Assembly (NCBI GenBank): GCA_947589075.1 | Contig: CANQBS010000017.1 | Coordinates: forward strand, 1 to 40,546 | Direction of reading: 5' to 3' | Origin: an uncultured Acetatifactor sp. | GTDB lineage: Bacteria; Bacillota; Clostridia; Lachnospirales; Lachnospiraceae | DNA: 40,546 bases | In this document: piece by piece, positions 1 to 9,594 of the stretch | Numbering within the stretch: the first letter of the stretch is position 1 | Layout of the letters: every line of letters begins with the position of its first letter | The notes under the pieces: generated by a model | Told to the model about the DNA's origin: nothing | Databases searched by the model: none | What the model saw: only the letters and a program-made list of their open reading frames with translations | Made by a program: the position numbers and the translations under genes

Positions 1-4
1 TGAG

Positions 5-55
5 TTTTGTCAAAGAGAAAAGTTTGTTGTTTTTTTGATTTACCTCTTGACAAAA
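5..55. promoter_or_regulatory. Imperfect inverted repeat ahead of the secretion-like cluster
   Basis: TTTTGTCAA at 5-13 is the exact reverse complement of TTGACAAAA at 47-55. The arms extend inward as AGAG/CTCT with one unpaired A. The T-rich sequence between them would be the loop or operator spacer. The element ends 14 bp before the ribosome binding site of the first gene, so an operator or 5'-leader hairpin is plausible. The TTGACA inside the right arm has no -10 at the proper distance before the start codon. Confidence 0.4.
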
Positions 56-80
56 GTCACTTCATAACGGAGGTAAAAAA

Positions 81-1094
81 ATGGCAACTTGTCCAAAGTG
101 CGGAAATGAACTACAGGTTGGTGCCGCTTTTTGCGGTGTCTGTGGGGCACCTGTAGGTAACAACGTAAATTCTGAAAAAGAAGCTCCAACGTTTACTTCA
201 CCAAACTCGGAAACACCGACGTTTACTCCACCTGATCAGACGTCTCCAGTATTTACACCGCCTAAAGACATGGCACCTACTTTTGAGCCACCAAGAGGCG
301 GAAGTCATCATAACGGACCTGTCTGCTTTCATCATCCGTCTGAGCCTGCTGCTGGTAGATGTGCTCGATGTGGCAAATACATATGTAAAGACTGCGTTGA
401 GGCATATGGGGTTTCTGCGGGAGAGTATGCTGGAAAATGTCTATGTTTTGATTGCTGTCAGGAGATTGTGTCACAAAACGTTGAGGAATTAACTAGAAAT
501 AAAAACACAATAAAGATGCAATTTATATTGCAGATTATTGGAATGGTTATTGGTTTTATAGTTGGTATCTCTATGGGCGCTGGCTCAGGTGATGCGGGTT
601 CTGTTTTTGTTGCAGGATTGATATGTGCTTGTATAGGTGGAGTATTTCTTAGTGCATTGAAAGCATTCTTCTCGCTCACATGGGATGTGATTAAGATTGC
701 ATTTTCTGGAAACTTTGGTTGGCTTACTGTCCTGTCGATTATCTTTAATATTATAGTGATTGTATTTAAGTGCATATGGATTACACTTTCGAATACAGTC
801 CAATATATCGTTTATTTAAAAAGAACGTCAGGATTTATTGAAGAAGATAGTGCGGCACTTCAACAGATGCGAGATTATATGGAATACACATTAGTCCGTA
901 ATAAGAATAAAGGCGTGGATCTTGAAACATTGATGAATGAGGGTAGCCAACTTTATAACAATTCATATGCACAGGCAGTTAGAGATAATGGTGAGCAAGC
1001 TGCAGATGCGGCTTTGAGACAGGCAACTACTAGAATTGCTGAAAATGGCGAGATTATCAGAGATTTTCCTAATTCAAGCCGTGTAGCAGCATAA
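81..1094 (+). CDS. Zinc-ribbon / B-box-like finger membrane protein
   Basis: This 337-aa protein starts at an ATG with a good GGAGG site. Residues 4-25 form a zinc ribbon with two CxxC pairs (CPKC, CGVC). Residues about 36-75 hold four imperfect copies of a PTFTPP-type unit. Residues about 82-130 form a second Cys/His-rich finger (CxxHP, CARC, CKDC, CFDC) resembling prokaryotic B-box or treble-clef fingers. Three hydrophobic segments follow at about 143-167, 173-198 and 210-238, then a soluble C-terminal tail. It probably anchors the cluster at the membrane, and the treble-clef finger next to E1, E2 and JAB genes could act as an E3-like or scaffold element. That role is inferred from context, and the substrate is unknown. 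Confidence 0.75.
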   Translation: MATCPKCGNELQVGAAFCGVCGAPVGNNVNSEKEAPTFTSPNSETPTFTPPDQTSPVFTPPKDMAPTFEPPRGGSHHNGPVCFHHPSEPAAGRCARCGKYICKDCVEAYGVSAGEYAGKCLCFDCCQEIVSQNVEELTRNKNTIKMQFILQIIGMVIGFIVGISMGAGSGDAGSVFVAGLICACIGGVFLSALKAFFSLTWDVIKIAFSGNFGWLTVLSIIFNIIVIVFKCIWITLSNTVQYIVYLKRTSGFIEEDSAALQQMRDYMEYTLVRNKNKGVDLETLMNEGSQLYNNSYAQAVRDNGEQAADAALRQATTRIAENGEIIRDFPNSSRVAA

Positions 1095-1120
1095 ATTGTA
1101 TAAACAGGAGGTTATTGATT

Positions 1121-1300
1121 ATGGATGAAAACAATAATGATGCAATTGCAGCACGCCGGAGAGCATTGGCTGAAGCGCTTAGAACGGGTGAGCCGGTTGT
1201 AGTAACACCTACGGGTGAAGTAGAAATGAAGGATGAAGCGCAAGAAAACGGTATGTCAGGAATTCAGGTTCCGGATGGAAAACTGGCAAAGGAGGATTGA
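1121..1300 (+). CDS. Small 59-aa protein of unknown function
   Basis: The ATG at 1121 lies 9 bp after a CAGGAGG site and was preferred over an in-frame TTG at 1115. The N-terminal third (ARRRALAEALRTGEP) is a predicted amphipathic helix, and the rest is acidic and probably disordered. It ends in KED, so it has no diglycine tail. At 59 aa it is too short for a usual beta-grasp ubiquitin-like fold. It lies between the finger protein and the E2-like gene, with the E2-like start 5 bp after its stop, so it is very probably co-translated and may be an adaptor or small substrate. I do not recognise its family. Confidence 0.6.
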   Translation: MDENNNDAIAARRRALAEALRTGEPVVVTPTGEVEMKDEAQENGMSGIQVPDGKLAKED

Positions 1301-1305
1301 TTAAG

Positions 1306-1854
1306 ATGGCATTTTATTGGTATCAGAGTGATCCGGATCTTTACCAAGCAGAAGTGGCTGCTATGAGAAAGTTTTTTCCGTCATTTCAGATTAATCAATT
1401 GCAAGATGGCTCAGGAAGGTTATATTGGCGTGGATGCGTTCAACCTATGGGTGAAGGTGGCATGGTGTGGGATTTGATGCTTATTTATAAGAATGATCAT
1501 CCTCACGCTACAGAAGGGGAATATGGAGGATCTATACAAATATTACCAGTGAAGCCAAGGTTAAAAGATATTGCTGCTAGGATGATGCCATTACTGGAGG
1601 AAACTTATGGAGGATACGATAATGCGGCAAGTCGAGGATTTGGACTTGGTCTACCACATATTTATAGACAAAATTTTGGAAGAAATGAAGAATATTTTAT
1701 TTGTACTGCTGATCCGAAATATTTCAAAGCTGGACAGACTAGGTCTACTTCAGCGGCTTCTGCTCTTAGCTGGGCATGCAAATGGATTATGCTTTGCGAA
1801 ATGTGGATTAACGGAGAAATAAGTGATGATGTGGCTTTAGAAGGTAATTATTGA
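1306..1854 (+). CDS. E2-like (ubiquitin-conjugating-fold) protein
   Basis: This 182-aa protein starts at ATG 1306, downstream of AAAGGAGG; a TTG at 1297 is less likely. The C-terminal half has an E2-like layout: LPHIYR near residues 116-121, a candidate catalytic cysteine C133 in FICTADP, then a Trp-containing helix (ALSWACKWIMLCEMW) like the C-terminal helix of bacterial E2 relatives. The N-terminal half has W/Y-rich strands and a HPH segment. Immediate neighbours are JAMM/JAB and ThiF/E1 genes, as in known prokaryotic conjugation operons. The E2 assignment rests on motif spacing plus context, and a non-catalytic RWD-like role remains possible. Confidence 0.6.
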   Translation: MAFYWYQSDPDLYQAEVAAMRKFFPSFQINQLQDGSGRLYWRGCVQPMGEGGMVWDLMLIYKNDHPHATEGEYGGSIQILPVKPRLKDIAARMMPLLEETYGGYDNAASRGFGLGLPHIYRQNFGRNEEYFICTADPKYFKAGQTRSTSAASALSWACKWIMLCEMWINGEISDDVALEGNY

Positions 1855-1861
1855 TTGCTTC

Positions 1862-1897
1862 ATGATACCCAGCCTTTTATTTGGGATGGGCATTTTT
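1862..1897 (+). terminator. Weak hairpin with T-run between E2-like and JAB genes
   Basis: ATG plus CCCA (1862-1871, with a 3-nt ATA bulge) can pair with TGGGCAT (1887-1893), followed by a run of T. The stem is only seven pairs. It may attenuate transcription inside the operon and is not a convincing full terminator. The next gene has its own GGAGGTGA site. Confidence 0.25.
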
Positions 1898-1924
1898 CGT
1901 AATTGATTGGAGGTGAGTTGATTT

Positions 1925-2950
1925 ATGAGGGTTGTTTTTTCTGATAGGGCATTTGCAGCTGTTATGGCAGAAACAACAGAAAAAATCAAAACTGAAACTG
2001 GTGGACTTTTTTTAGGAGAAGTAGAAAAAGACACATGGTATATTATTGAGACAATCGATCCGGGACCAAAATCAATATTTGAAGTGGCATATTTTGAGTA
2101 TGACCAACAGTATACGCAACATTTAATAAATAAAATAGCAAATCTATATGACAAAAAGCTTAATCTTATTGGATTGTGGCATAGGCACCCGGGTTCTTTT
2201 GATGTGTTTTCCGGAACAGATGATGGGACAAATACAAAGTATGCAGGTATGAGAAAAGAAGGAGCCATTTCTGTTCTTGTCAATATAGATCCCAATTTTA
2301 GATTAACAGTCTACCATGTTGCACAACCATGTAGATATAAGAAGATTTCATACGAAGTGGGAAATGATTTGATACCAGATCAATATTTAAAACTCAAGAC
2401 ACCGGAAAGATATAAGTCTATGATGACTAATATGCTTTATTCAAATGAAAGAAATGTGGACTTGGAACCATCAGTTAGTTTAGTCTCGTTTATGCGTTTG
2501 TTGAGACCGAAGCTTAAAGAACGAAGGTATGATGAAAATATTAATAAGCCTACTGGAAGTGATGAAGAAGTTCGCACTAAAATAATAGATTCGATTCTGT
2601 CGGACATTATGTTTATGTCAGATGAAATTGGTATCAAAATGGCAGTTGTTCAGGAAAAATGTAATGTCGCATTTGTGCAAGATACAGTTGATGGAACAAC
2701 AAAGGTTTTTTTTGCATATTTAGAAGCAGATGATAAGGTTGTTTTTCAATATGAGGGTGAGAACTATTTATATGAAGATGGTATTTTCGAATCGATTTAT
2801 CACATGATACATTATCAGGTTGCAAAAGGGGGATTGAATTTGCAAACACAAGAAGATGGGATGGTGTTTCAAAAGCAATTAGAGCAGGAAAGTCGAAAAA
2901 TAATAAACGGAGTAATTCGTTTGATAAAATCAGACAGGAGTGACAATTAA
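1925..2950 (+). CDS. JAMM/JAB (MPN) metalloprotease-domain protein
   Basis: This 341-aa protein has an N-terminal JAB domain (about 1-135). The signature is complete: upstream Glu in ETGG (E24), H86-x-H88, then S96 and D99, which fits H-x-H-x7-S-x2-D. These residues bind zinc in deubiquitinase-type JAMM enzymes, so an isopeptidase or modifier-processing role is likely. Residues 150-341 are of unknown fold. The gene sits directly between the E2-like and E1-like genes, and its stop is 2 bp before the E1 start, implying coupling. In related prokaryotic operons JAB removes C-terminal residues from the modifier or deconjugates it. Which of these happens here cannot be told. Confidence 0.85.
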   Translation: MRVVFSDRAFAAVMAETTEKIKTETGGLFLGEVEKDTWYIIETIDPGPKSIFEVAYFEYDQQYTQHLINKIANLYDKKLNLIGLWHRHPGSFDVFSGTDDGTNTKYAGMRKEGAISVLVNIDPNFRLTVYHVAQPCRYKKISYEVGNDLIPDQYLKLKTPERYKSMMTNMLYSNERNVDLEPSVSLVSFMRLLRPKLKERRYDENINKPTGSDEEVRTKIIDSILSDIMFMSDEIGIKMAVVQEKCNVAFVQDTVDGTTKVFFAYLEADDKVVFQYEGENYLYEDGIFESIYHMIHYQVAKGGLNLQTQEDGMVFQKQLEQESRKIINGVIRLIKSDRSDN

Positions 2951-2952
2951 TT

Positions 2953-4104
2953 ATGGAAAATTTCTTTGGAGATGAGATAGAAAAGATCGTATTTATTTCT
3001 GACGAACAGTTAAACGATCTTTCGTTAAATGAAATATATGGTAAGTTTTGGGAAGATACTTGTATTTATAGTGTGTTTCCATCTGCTTTAAATTATAGAG
3101 GTGATCTGCTATGTAAAATTCTTAATATTGGTAGTGCTCCAGCAAAAAAGGGTTTTTCTGCAGTAAAAGGTGAAGATCGAATACACTTTTATTCTGATGG
3201 AAAGGAGTTGAGAATAGAATCATATGGTTTATATCAAAGTATTTTTTCCAGAAACAAGGGGATTCTAGAAACCGATAAGATGATAAAAAAGAAAGCTGTC
3301 ATACTGGGGTGTGGTTCAGTAGGCAGTCTTGTTGCAATGGAACTTGCACGAGCAGGTGTAAGCCATTTTTTGCTTGTGGATGCAGATATTGTAGAGTATC
3401 ACAATATTTGTAGGCATCAGTGTGGAATAGAAGATGTTGGAGATTTGAAAATAAATGCTTTAGAAAGAAAAATAAAGAATATTAATCCTCATGTGGACGT
3501 TTCAAAGTTTGAAGGGATAGTTCAAAATGTCCCCAAAACTCAATTAGATGATTTCTGTGTACCAGGAGATACAATTTTTGTTGGATGCGCTGATAACAGG
3601 GCTGCTGATGTGTATGCAAATAGAATAAGCATATATTATGATTCTTTTTTTATATCAATAGGTTTTTGGGAAAGAGCATATGCTGGTGAAATCTTTTATC
3701 ATATTCCAGGTAAAAACATGCCATGTTATGATTGCGCATTAGGAGATGGAGGTAATATTTCTGCAAGAGCACAGGCAAATCATCATGTGTATTCAAATCA
3801 AGAGGATACCGAAGGATTAAAATTTGAACCTGGTATATCAGTAGATATCAATTTTATCACAACCATTGGTATAAAAATAATACTAGATTTACTTAATATT
3901 AATGATAGAGACTATATACCTCGTGTATTAAATGATCTAAAACAATATACGGTGATTTGTAACACAAGTAATACGGATATTGGCGGGGAAATGATTGAAA
4001 TATTCAGTTATCCGTTGCAGATAACAACATCTTTGGTAGTAGGGTTTGGGAAAAAACATTGTAAGGAATCATGTATCTGTAAATACGAATTAGAAGAAAA
4101 ATGA
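2953..4104 (+). CDS. ThiF/E1-like adenylating enzyme
   Basis: This 383-aa protein carries a ThiF/MoeB/E1 domain. It has the nucleotide-binding loop GCGSVGS near residue 117, the acidic strand end LVDADIVEYHN near 141, and the following RHQCG with a basic residue in the usual E1 position. C258/C261 (CYDC) with the C-terminal cluster C370, C374 and C376 probably form the structural zinc site of this family. An N-terminal domain of about 110 residues precedes the Rossmann fold. Such enzymes adenylate the C-terminus of ubiquitin-like or sulfur-carrier proteins. I could not assign a catalytic thioester cysteine with certainty. The flanking JAB and FtsK/EssC genes suggest it serves the secretion-like system. 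Confidence 0.85.
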   Translation: MENFFGDEIEKIVFISDEQLNDLSLNEIYGKFWEDTCIYSVFPSALNYRGDLLCKILNIGSAPAKKGFSAVKGEDRIHFYSDGKELRIESYGLYQSIFSRNKGILETDKMIKKKAVILGCGSVGSLVAMELARAGVSHFLLVDADIVEYHNICRHQCGIEDVGDLKINALERKIKNINPHVDVSKFEGIVQNVPKTQLDDFCVPGDTIFVGCADNRAADVYANRISIYYDSFFISIGFWERAYAGEIFYHIPGKNMPCYDCALGDGGNISARAQANHHVYSNQEDTEGLKFEPGISVDINFITTIGIKIILDLLNINDRDYIPRVLNDLKQYTVICNTSNTDIGGEMIEIFSYPLQITTSLVVGFGKKHCKESCICKYELEEK

Positions 4105-4121
4105 AAATGAGGTAAGTGATT

Positions 4122-7100
4122 ATGCAGGCAATATCACAGAATGAAATAATAGCGCTTGTGTCCGATATCAATGCGTTTGCAGATAAAGCAGAGAATATGA
4201 TTGATTCAACGCAAAAGACATATAATTTAGAAAAAGATAGAATGACACGAAGCCATAATGCAGAGATAACAAGCCTTGACAACAGTTATAAGGCTAATTG
4301 TGACGCCGTGCGAAAAAAATCTCAGAGCACAATAAGAGATGCAAAAAGAATACTTACAAGTACAGATGAATTAGATAAACAGTTGTCTAATATTGATAAA
4401 TACTATGTAAAAACAAAGAAAAAGAAAGAATCATTACTTGTTGATAAAACAAGTGATATATATTCGGATGCTACTGACTACTTTGAAACGCTATCCAAAA
4501 TACAAGATACTTTTAATATTCTTTTTAAGAAATATTCAGAAGACATTTTGCCTGGGTTGATTAACGGACTAAACTATTTGTTTTCAAGTCAGCGAAAAAG
4601 AGATTATGAAGAGTTAATTATTTTGAGGAACACGGTTGCAGCTTTTGTTTCTGAGATTGAAAAAGAGTTACCTCCAATTATGGAGGAAAATCTCGCGTCT
4701 ATGAAAGAAAACTATCTGACACGCCGTAATGCTCTTATAATTCAACATAAGAAAGAAGAAGAGGGATTAGAAACACGTTATAACAATATGTTAGATGATG
4801 TTGCAGGAAAAATTTATGATAGTTTAGATGCAATATTACCAGATGAATTTGTTATATATTTACATGATCTAATATCAAATTACATTAATACCGTATCTAA
4901 AGTAAATAGTAGTAATATGATTCAGGATGATGTGCTTAATATGTGTTTTATAGACTATCCTGTTGACTATTTTATTGAGTCAAAAATCGTTGCTTCAGTT
5001 ATAAAAGACAAATGTGCAAAGCTGTTAACTGATAATAATGCAATTAGATTTCCAATTGTTACATCTACAACCAATGCACCAGTTTGGTTAATAAAATGTG
5101 ATGGTAGCAATTCTGCAGCTTCGTTGGGATTTGCGCATTCAATCATGTTTGGATTATTATCTTCTTTGCCTGTATCACAATTGACGTATACTGTTATCGA
5201 TCCTGAAAACAGAGGAAACAGTGTTGCGCCGTATTTTGATGCTAAGAAGAAGTTGCCAGAGTTATTTGGAGAAAGAATATGTAATTGCAAGGAAGATATT
5301 TCTGCTAAAATAACAGCCCTCAATGAAAAAATAGAAAGGGTATTACAAGATCGCCTTGGAAATCAATATGAAACTGTATTTGATTACTCCAAGGACCATG
5401 AGGATTATTTGTCAGAGACAGAATTGCTATTAATTTATGATTTTCCTAAAGGATTTGATGAAAGAACACTTGCGGATTTAAGAAATATTCTGAGAAATGG
5501 AAGTCGTTGTGGCATATTTACATTGATATCTCAGACATCTTCGATAGATGAGGTGCATTCAGCAGAATATGATCAGGCTATTATAGCAATACAGGAATTG
5601 TCCGCAATTATAATGCAAAATGATAAGAACTTCCTTTTTAGAGGTCTTCCATTATCATATTATCATATGCCGGATAAAATTGAGTTTGCTAAATATTTTA
5701 GTAAATATATGCTGATTTTTGAAGGGATAAAAAATAGGGGGATAGCATTTTCGCCTCTTATTAAGAAACTTGTTGAAACAAAAAATTCTAGTGATTTAGA
5801 TGCTCATATTTCACTTATCTGCGATATGATGAAAAATTACGAAAAAAATTATGCAAAAGTGCCTGATGTTAAGATTTCGTTCCCCTCTATTGTTATACTA
5901 GGGAATGTTTTGTACCCTGCAGATATTTTTTCTGATAGTATAGGGTATAAAGATATATTAGATAAATTTAAAACGAATGAAAATACAGATTATGAATTAG
6001 GTTATGTAGAATTGCCATTAACATTCGATTTGAGAAATAGTTTCAATTTATTTCTTAATGCGCCTGAAATTGGCTGTAAAGAAATGCTTTCGTTTACACA
6101 TCACGTTATTTGGAGCTTTTTGTCTTTTATGCCTGTTACAAAGGTAAATGTGTGTGTGTTTGATGTAGAGCAACGAGGAAATAGTATTATTCCTTTTTTG
6201 GATTTTAGAAAAAGAACTCCGGAAACATTTGATCATAAAATTTATACTAGTGGGGATGCTATAGTAGAACGCCTGCAAAGAATAAATGCTCAAATAGATG
6301 AATTCATTCAAGAAAAGCTTGGTAATAAATATAAGGATATACTTGAATATAATCTAAATACACCAAACAGAGCCGAACCAGTGACCCTTTTATTATTATA
6401 TGATTTTCCAAGTGGAATGGATGGACGATCGCTTAGTTTACTAACCAATGTGTTGCGAAATGGGAATAAATGTGGTGTATTTACTGTTATATGTTATAAC
6501 CCTAGTATTACGTTCTCAAGGTATGAAAATATAGATGAAAGATTAGAGAATATACAGAGATTTTGTGCAATGGTAGAATATAAAGATCATCACTATCGAC
6601 TTATGCCATATAATTTACAAATAAATATACCGGAATTACTTGTTGGTGATATAGCAGATGGATTTATTAATGATTATTTAGAAAAATGTGATTATATCAA
6701 AAAACAGGGTCTTTCTTTTAGGGATATTATCGCTAAAGAACTATTTTCAATGGATTCATCCAAATCTATAAGTATTCCCGTTGGTATAGGAGATGGAGAT
6801 TCAATCATCGATATAGTCATAGGAGAGGGATCATCTCATCATGGATTGATTGCTGGAGCAACTGGTTCAGGAAAATCGACATTATTACATACATTGATTA
6901 TGAGCAGCATGCTTCACTATAGTCCTGAACAGTTAAACCTATATCTAATGGATTTTAAAAGTGGTACGGAGTTTAAGGTGTATGAGTCAGTGAAATTACC
7001 TCATATCAAGTTGCTTGCGTTAGATGCAATGCAGGAATTTGGGGAAAGTATACTTGAAAATCTTGTAAGCGAGATGGAACAAAGAGGTACATTATTCAAA

Positions 7101-8519
7101 AATGCGGGGCAAACTAGTCTGAAGGGATATACACAGGCTACAGGAAAGTATTTACCACGGATTTTAGTTATTATGGATGAGTTCCAAATTTTGTTTAATG
7201 ATTCAACAAATCGAAAGGTTGCAATGAATTGTGCGGAACTTACTAAACGCATAGTTACAGAGGGACGTGCGTTTGGTATCCACCTTTTAATGGCAACTCA
7301 ATCGACAAAGGTAATATCAGATTTGACTTTGTCAAGGGGAACAATAGAGCAGATGCGTATTCGTATAGGCTTAAAATGTGGTGAAGATGATGCAAGATAC
7401 TTGTTCTCTGATCAGAATGATGCTAAAGCACTTATGATGATGAAGGGACCTATAGGCACAGCAGTTATGAACCTTGACTATACTGAGCAGGCTAATATAG
7501 GATTTAGAGCAGCTTATTGTGATGATGATACTCAAAAAGAATATCTTGAAATAATTGCAAATACATTTTCTGATAGAGAATATACACTTCAAACATTTGA
7601 AGGGAGTAGAACTGTTAATCTATTGGATTTCTTTGCAGAGAATAATATTGGGATTACAAATGAGAGCCCTATGAAGATTTACATGGGTAGTTTGATAAAA
7701 GTTGCTCCGCCATTTGCAATTTCTATTGATAAAAAGAAGAAACATAATCTTTTGATATGCGGCGCTAATGAAATGATGGCAAGCACCGTTTCCGGAAATT
7801 ATATTATATCAGCGTTGCTAAATGAGAATTCCAGTGTTTACTGTATTGATGGTGACTATCTTGTGAGTGATGAGTCTTCGATGCCTTTTTATAAAACACT
7901 GAATTCTTTTGGAGATAGATTTAACATTGCAACGAATAGGGCTGATATAATTCGATATATAAACAATATATATAAACAATACCAAGCATGGAAGAAACAA
8001 AATAGTAATGAAAATATATTTATAGTCATAAGGAATCTACAGTTTTTGGATATTGTAAAATCTATGCTAAAAGGTGATAGAGTTGACGAGTCCGAGTTCA
8101 TGGTTGATGAACCTGTTCGGGAAGCAGAAATTAATCCAGCGGATCCGTTTGCGGCTATAAATAATATGTTTGCAAACAAAGGGAATGAAGAGAACCTTGG
8201 TGTTGGAGAAAAACTAATAAAAATGATTGAAGATGGATCCGGATTCGGCATTTATTTTGTGATTACATGTCTTGAATATCAAACTATAAGGGAGACAATG
8301 TATTATGGTGAAAATGTACTGAGCAGATTTCCTGAGAGAATTATATTTTCTCTTGGTGCGAATGATGCAGATAATCTTATAGAAAATGTATCAGTTGCAG
8401 GTCTACGTGACAATACTGTATATTATACTGATGGAGTAAAAAATACATTTCAGTTGAAACCATATATTGCGCCATCTCCTTCGGAGCTAAAAGATTACAT
8501 TGAAAATCTTTTAGACTAA
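4122..8519 (+). CDS. FtsK/SpoIIIE (EssC-like) multi-domain ATPase without membrane spans
   Basis: This 1465-aa protein starts at ATG 4122; an in-frame GTG lies 6 bp upstream. Residues 1-240 are charged coiled coil with no transmembrane segment or evident FHA domain. Two similar FtsK-like modules (about 325-475 and 650-790) share DPENRGNS/DVEQRGNS and LLLIYDFP/LLLLYDFP motifs but lack a Walker A, so they look like pseudo-ATPases. The third module is intact: Walker A GATGSGKST near 911-919 and Walker B ILVIMDEFQ near 1013. A fourth, degenerate module starts near 1205 (LLICGANEMM). EssC/EccC proteins power type VII secretion and also have tandem ATPase modules, but usually with two membrane spans. 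Here the neighbouring membrane proteins would have to anchor it. Confidence 0.85.
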   Translation: MQAISQNEIIALVSDINAFADKAENMIDSTQKTYNLEKDRMTRSHNAEITSLDNSYKANCDAVRKKSQSTIRDAKRILTSTDELDKQLSNIDKYYVKTKKKKESLLVDKTSDIYSDATDYFETLSKIQDTFNILFKKYSEDILPGLINGLNYLFSSQRKRDYEELIILRNTVAAFVSEIEKELPPIMEENLASMKENYLTRRNALIIQHKKEEEGLETRYNNMLDDVAGKIYDSLDAILPDEFVIYLHDLISNYINTVSKVNSSNMIQDDVLNMCFIDYPVDYFIESKIVASVIKDKCAKLLTDNNAIRFPIVTSTTNAPVWLIKCDGSNSAASLGFAHSIMFGLLSSLPVSQLTYTVIDPENRGNSVAPYFDAKKKLPELFGERICNCKEDISAKITALNEKIERVLQDRLGNQYETVFDYSKDHEDYLSETELLLIYDFPKGFDERTLADLRNILRNGSRCGIFTLISQTSSIDEVHSAEYDQAIIAIQELSAIIMQNDKNFLFRGLPLSYYHMPDKIEFAKYFSKYMLIFEGIKNRGIAFSPLIKKLVETKNSSDLDAHISLICDMMKNYEKNYAKVPDVKISFPSIVILGNVLYPADIFSDSIGYKDILDKFKTNENTDYELGYVELPLTFDLRNSFNLFLNAPEIGCKEMLSFTHHVIWSFLSFMPVTKVNVCVFDVEQRGNSIIPFLDFRKRTPETFDHKIYTSGDAIVERLQRINAQIDEFIQEKLGNKYKDILEYNLNTPNRAEPVTLLLLYDFPSGMDGRSLSLLTNVLRNGNKCGVFTVICYNPSITFSRYENIDERLENIQRFCAMVEYKDHHYRLMPYNLQINIPELLVGDIADGFINDYLEKCDYIKKQGLSFRDIIAKELFSMDSSKSISIPVGIGDGDSIIDIVIGEGSSHHGLIAGATGSGKSTLLHTLIMSSMLHYSPEQLNLYLMDFKSGTEFKVYESVKLPHIKLLALDAMQEFGESILENLVSEMEQRGTLFKNAGQTSLKGYTQATGKYLPRILVIMDEFQILFNDSTNRKVAMNCAELTKRIVTEGRAFGIHLLMATQSTKVISDLTLSRGTIEQMRIRIGLKCGEDDARYLFSDQNDAKALMMMKGPIGTAVMNLDYTEQANIGFRAAYCDDDTQKEYLEIIANTFSDREYTLQTFEGSRTVNLLDFFAENNIGITNESPMKIYMGSLIKVAPPFAISIDKKKKHNLLICGANEMMASTVSGNYIISALLNENSSVYCIDGDYLVSDESSMPFYKTLNSFGDRFNIATNRADIIRYINNIYKQYQAWKKQNSNENIFIVIRNLQFLDIVKSMLKGDRVDESEFMVDEPVREAEINPADPFAAINNMFANKGNEENLGVGEKLIKMIEDGSGFGIYFVITCLEYQTIRETMYYGENVLSRFPERIIFSLGANDADNLIENVSVAGLRDNTVYYTDGVKNTFQLKPYIAPSPSELKDYIENLLD

Positions 8520-8537
8520 GGATGGAGGTGATGTATA

Positions 8538-9584
8538 TTGAGTAAAGTAAATGCAGACTTGTCTGAGTTAGCACAAACAGCACAAGAAATAACGGTTGCA
8601 GTAAATAGTGTATCGGAAACAAAAACTTCATTAATGAGGAAATATCAACAGTTGGGAGTTGGATGGAAGGATAAAAGATATGAGGAATTAGGGGATATTA
8701 TCCGTGAATGTGTCAGAGCCTTGAATGATATTCAAAAAAATCTACTCCAAAGCAACAAATTCATTCTAGGATTAATAAAAAGTATACAGGAGTATGAGAA
8801 CGTTAATATATCAGAAGGAAACGAGTCAGATAGTTCTTTTATGCAGAGACTCAGGAATGGCGTTTCTTCTTTAGCAGGTGGTGAGAGGTATCAGTATTGC
8901 TTGGGCGTACTCACAAAAGGGCATGTTCCTTCTGATTATATTGAGATAATAAGAAGTAGACATGATAATGCGGATCCAACTGCACGAAGGGTATTTGATG
9001 GATTTGTAGATAAACTAATGATACAGAATGCGGATTACCCAGAGTGCGAAACTGCACATTATTCGCCAATCAGTTATCCTGGCCATTCTAGAGGAGTATA
9101 TTACAATGCGGAAGCAGATGCAACGAATCCAAGAGGAGCTGGAGCAACGTATTTTCATGAGTTAGGGCATATGATAGATCATGCATCATCAGATTTTCAT
9201 GAGAATATGTCTAACAATATAGATTTTGGAAGAGCACTTATTGAGGATGGGCAGAATGTCCTATCTACATTCAATAATATGACATCAGAAAGAAGAAATA
9301 ATTTTCTCAGCGTAATTAGACAAGATGCAGCACATTCTTTTTCTGATCTGATCGATGCAACGACAAATGGACAATTACACGGAAGCTATGGGCATTCACG
9401 AGGTTATTGGCAGAGGAGTGGAAATCTTCAGGCTGAAGCATTTGCACATTTTTTTGAAGCATCAATGGGTGGAGGTTGGAAACTACAATTATTATCAAAT
9501 ATGTTTCCTACAGCATTTGCAATGTTTAGGGAAATGTTAGAATCAATACAACCTGAAGAGAGAACAAGAGTATTAGAAAGATAG
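8538..9584 (+). CDS. WXG100-like protein fused to HExxH metallopeptidase (probable effector)
   Basis: This 348-aa protein starts at TTG 8538 behind GGAGGTGATG. Residues 1-95 are a two-helix, WXG100-like domain with W43-K-D at the turn in place of the canonical WxG. Residues about 110-348 form a zincin domain: H207-E208-L-G-H211 and a downstream E300AFAHFFE segment that could supply the third zinc ligand. No signal peptide is present. WXG100-type N-termini mark substrates of type VII ATPases, and the EssC-like gene ends just upstream, so this is probably the exported toxin or protease of the cluster. Its target is unknown, and a cluster-internal processing protease is the alternative. Confidence 0.75.
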   Translation: MSKVNADLSELAQTAQEITVAVNSVSETKTSLMRKYQQLGVGWKDKRYEELGDIIRECVRALNDIQKNLLQSNKFILGLIKSIQEYENVNISEGNESDSSFMQRLRNGVSSLAGGERYQYCLGVLTKGHVPSDYIEIIRSRHDNADPTARRVFDGFVDKLMIQNADYPECETAHYSPISYPGHSRGVYYNAEADATNPRGAGATYFHELGHMIDHASSDFHENMSNNIDFGRALIEDGQNVLSTFNNMTSERRNNFLSVIRQDAAHSFSDLIDATTNGQLHGSYGHSRGYWQRSGNLQAEAFAHFFEASMGGGWKLQLLSNMFPTAFAMFREMLESIQPEERTRVLER

Positions 9585-9594
9585 GAGGATTAAT

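Noticed and set aside
47..75. TTGACA as -35 box for the first gene
   Set aside because: A -10 at 17 bp would fall on the ribosome binding site; no TATAAT-like hexamer fits before the ATG.
1121..1300. 59-aa protein as the missing ubiquitin-like modifier
   Set aside because: It is too short for a usual beta-grasp and ends in KED without glycine; the sequence looks helical then disordered.
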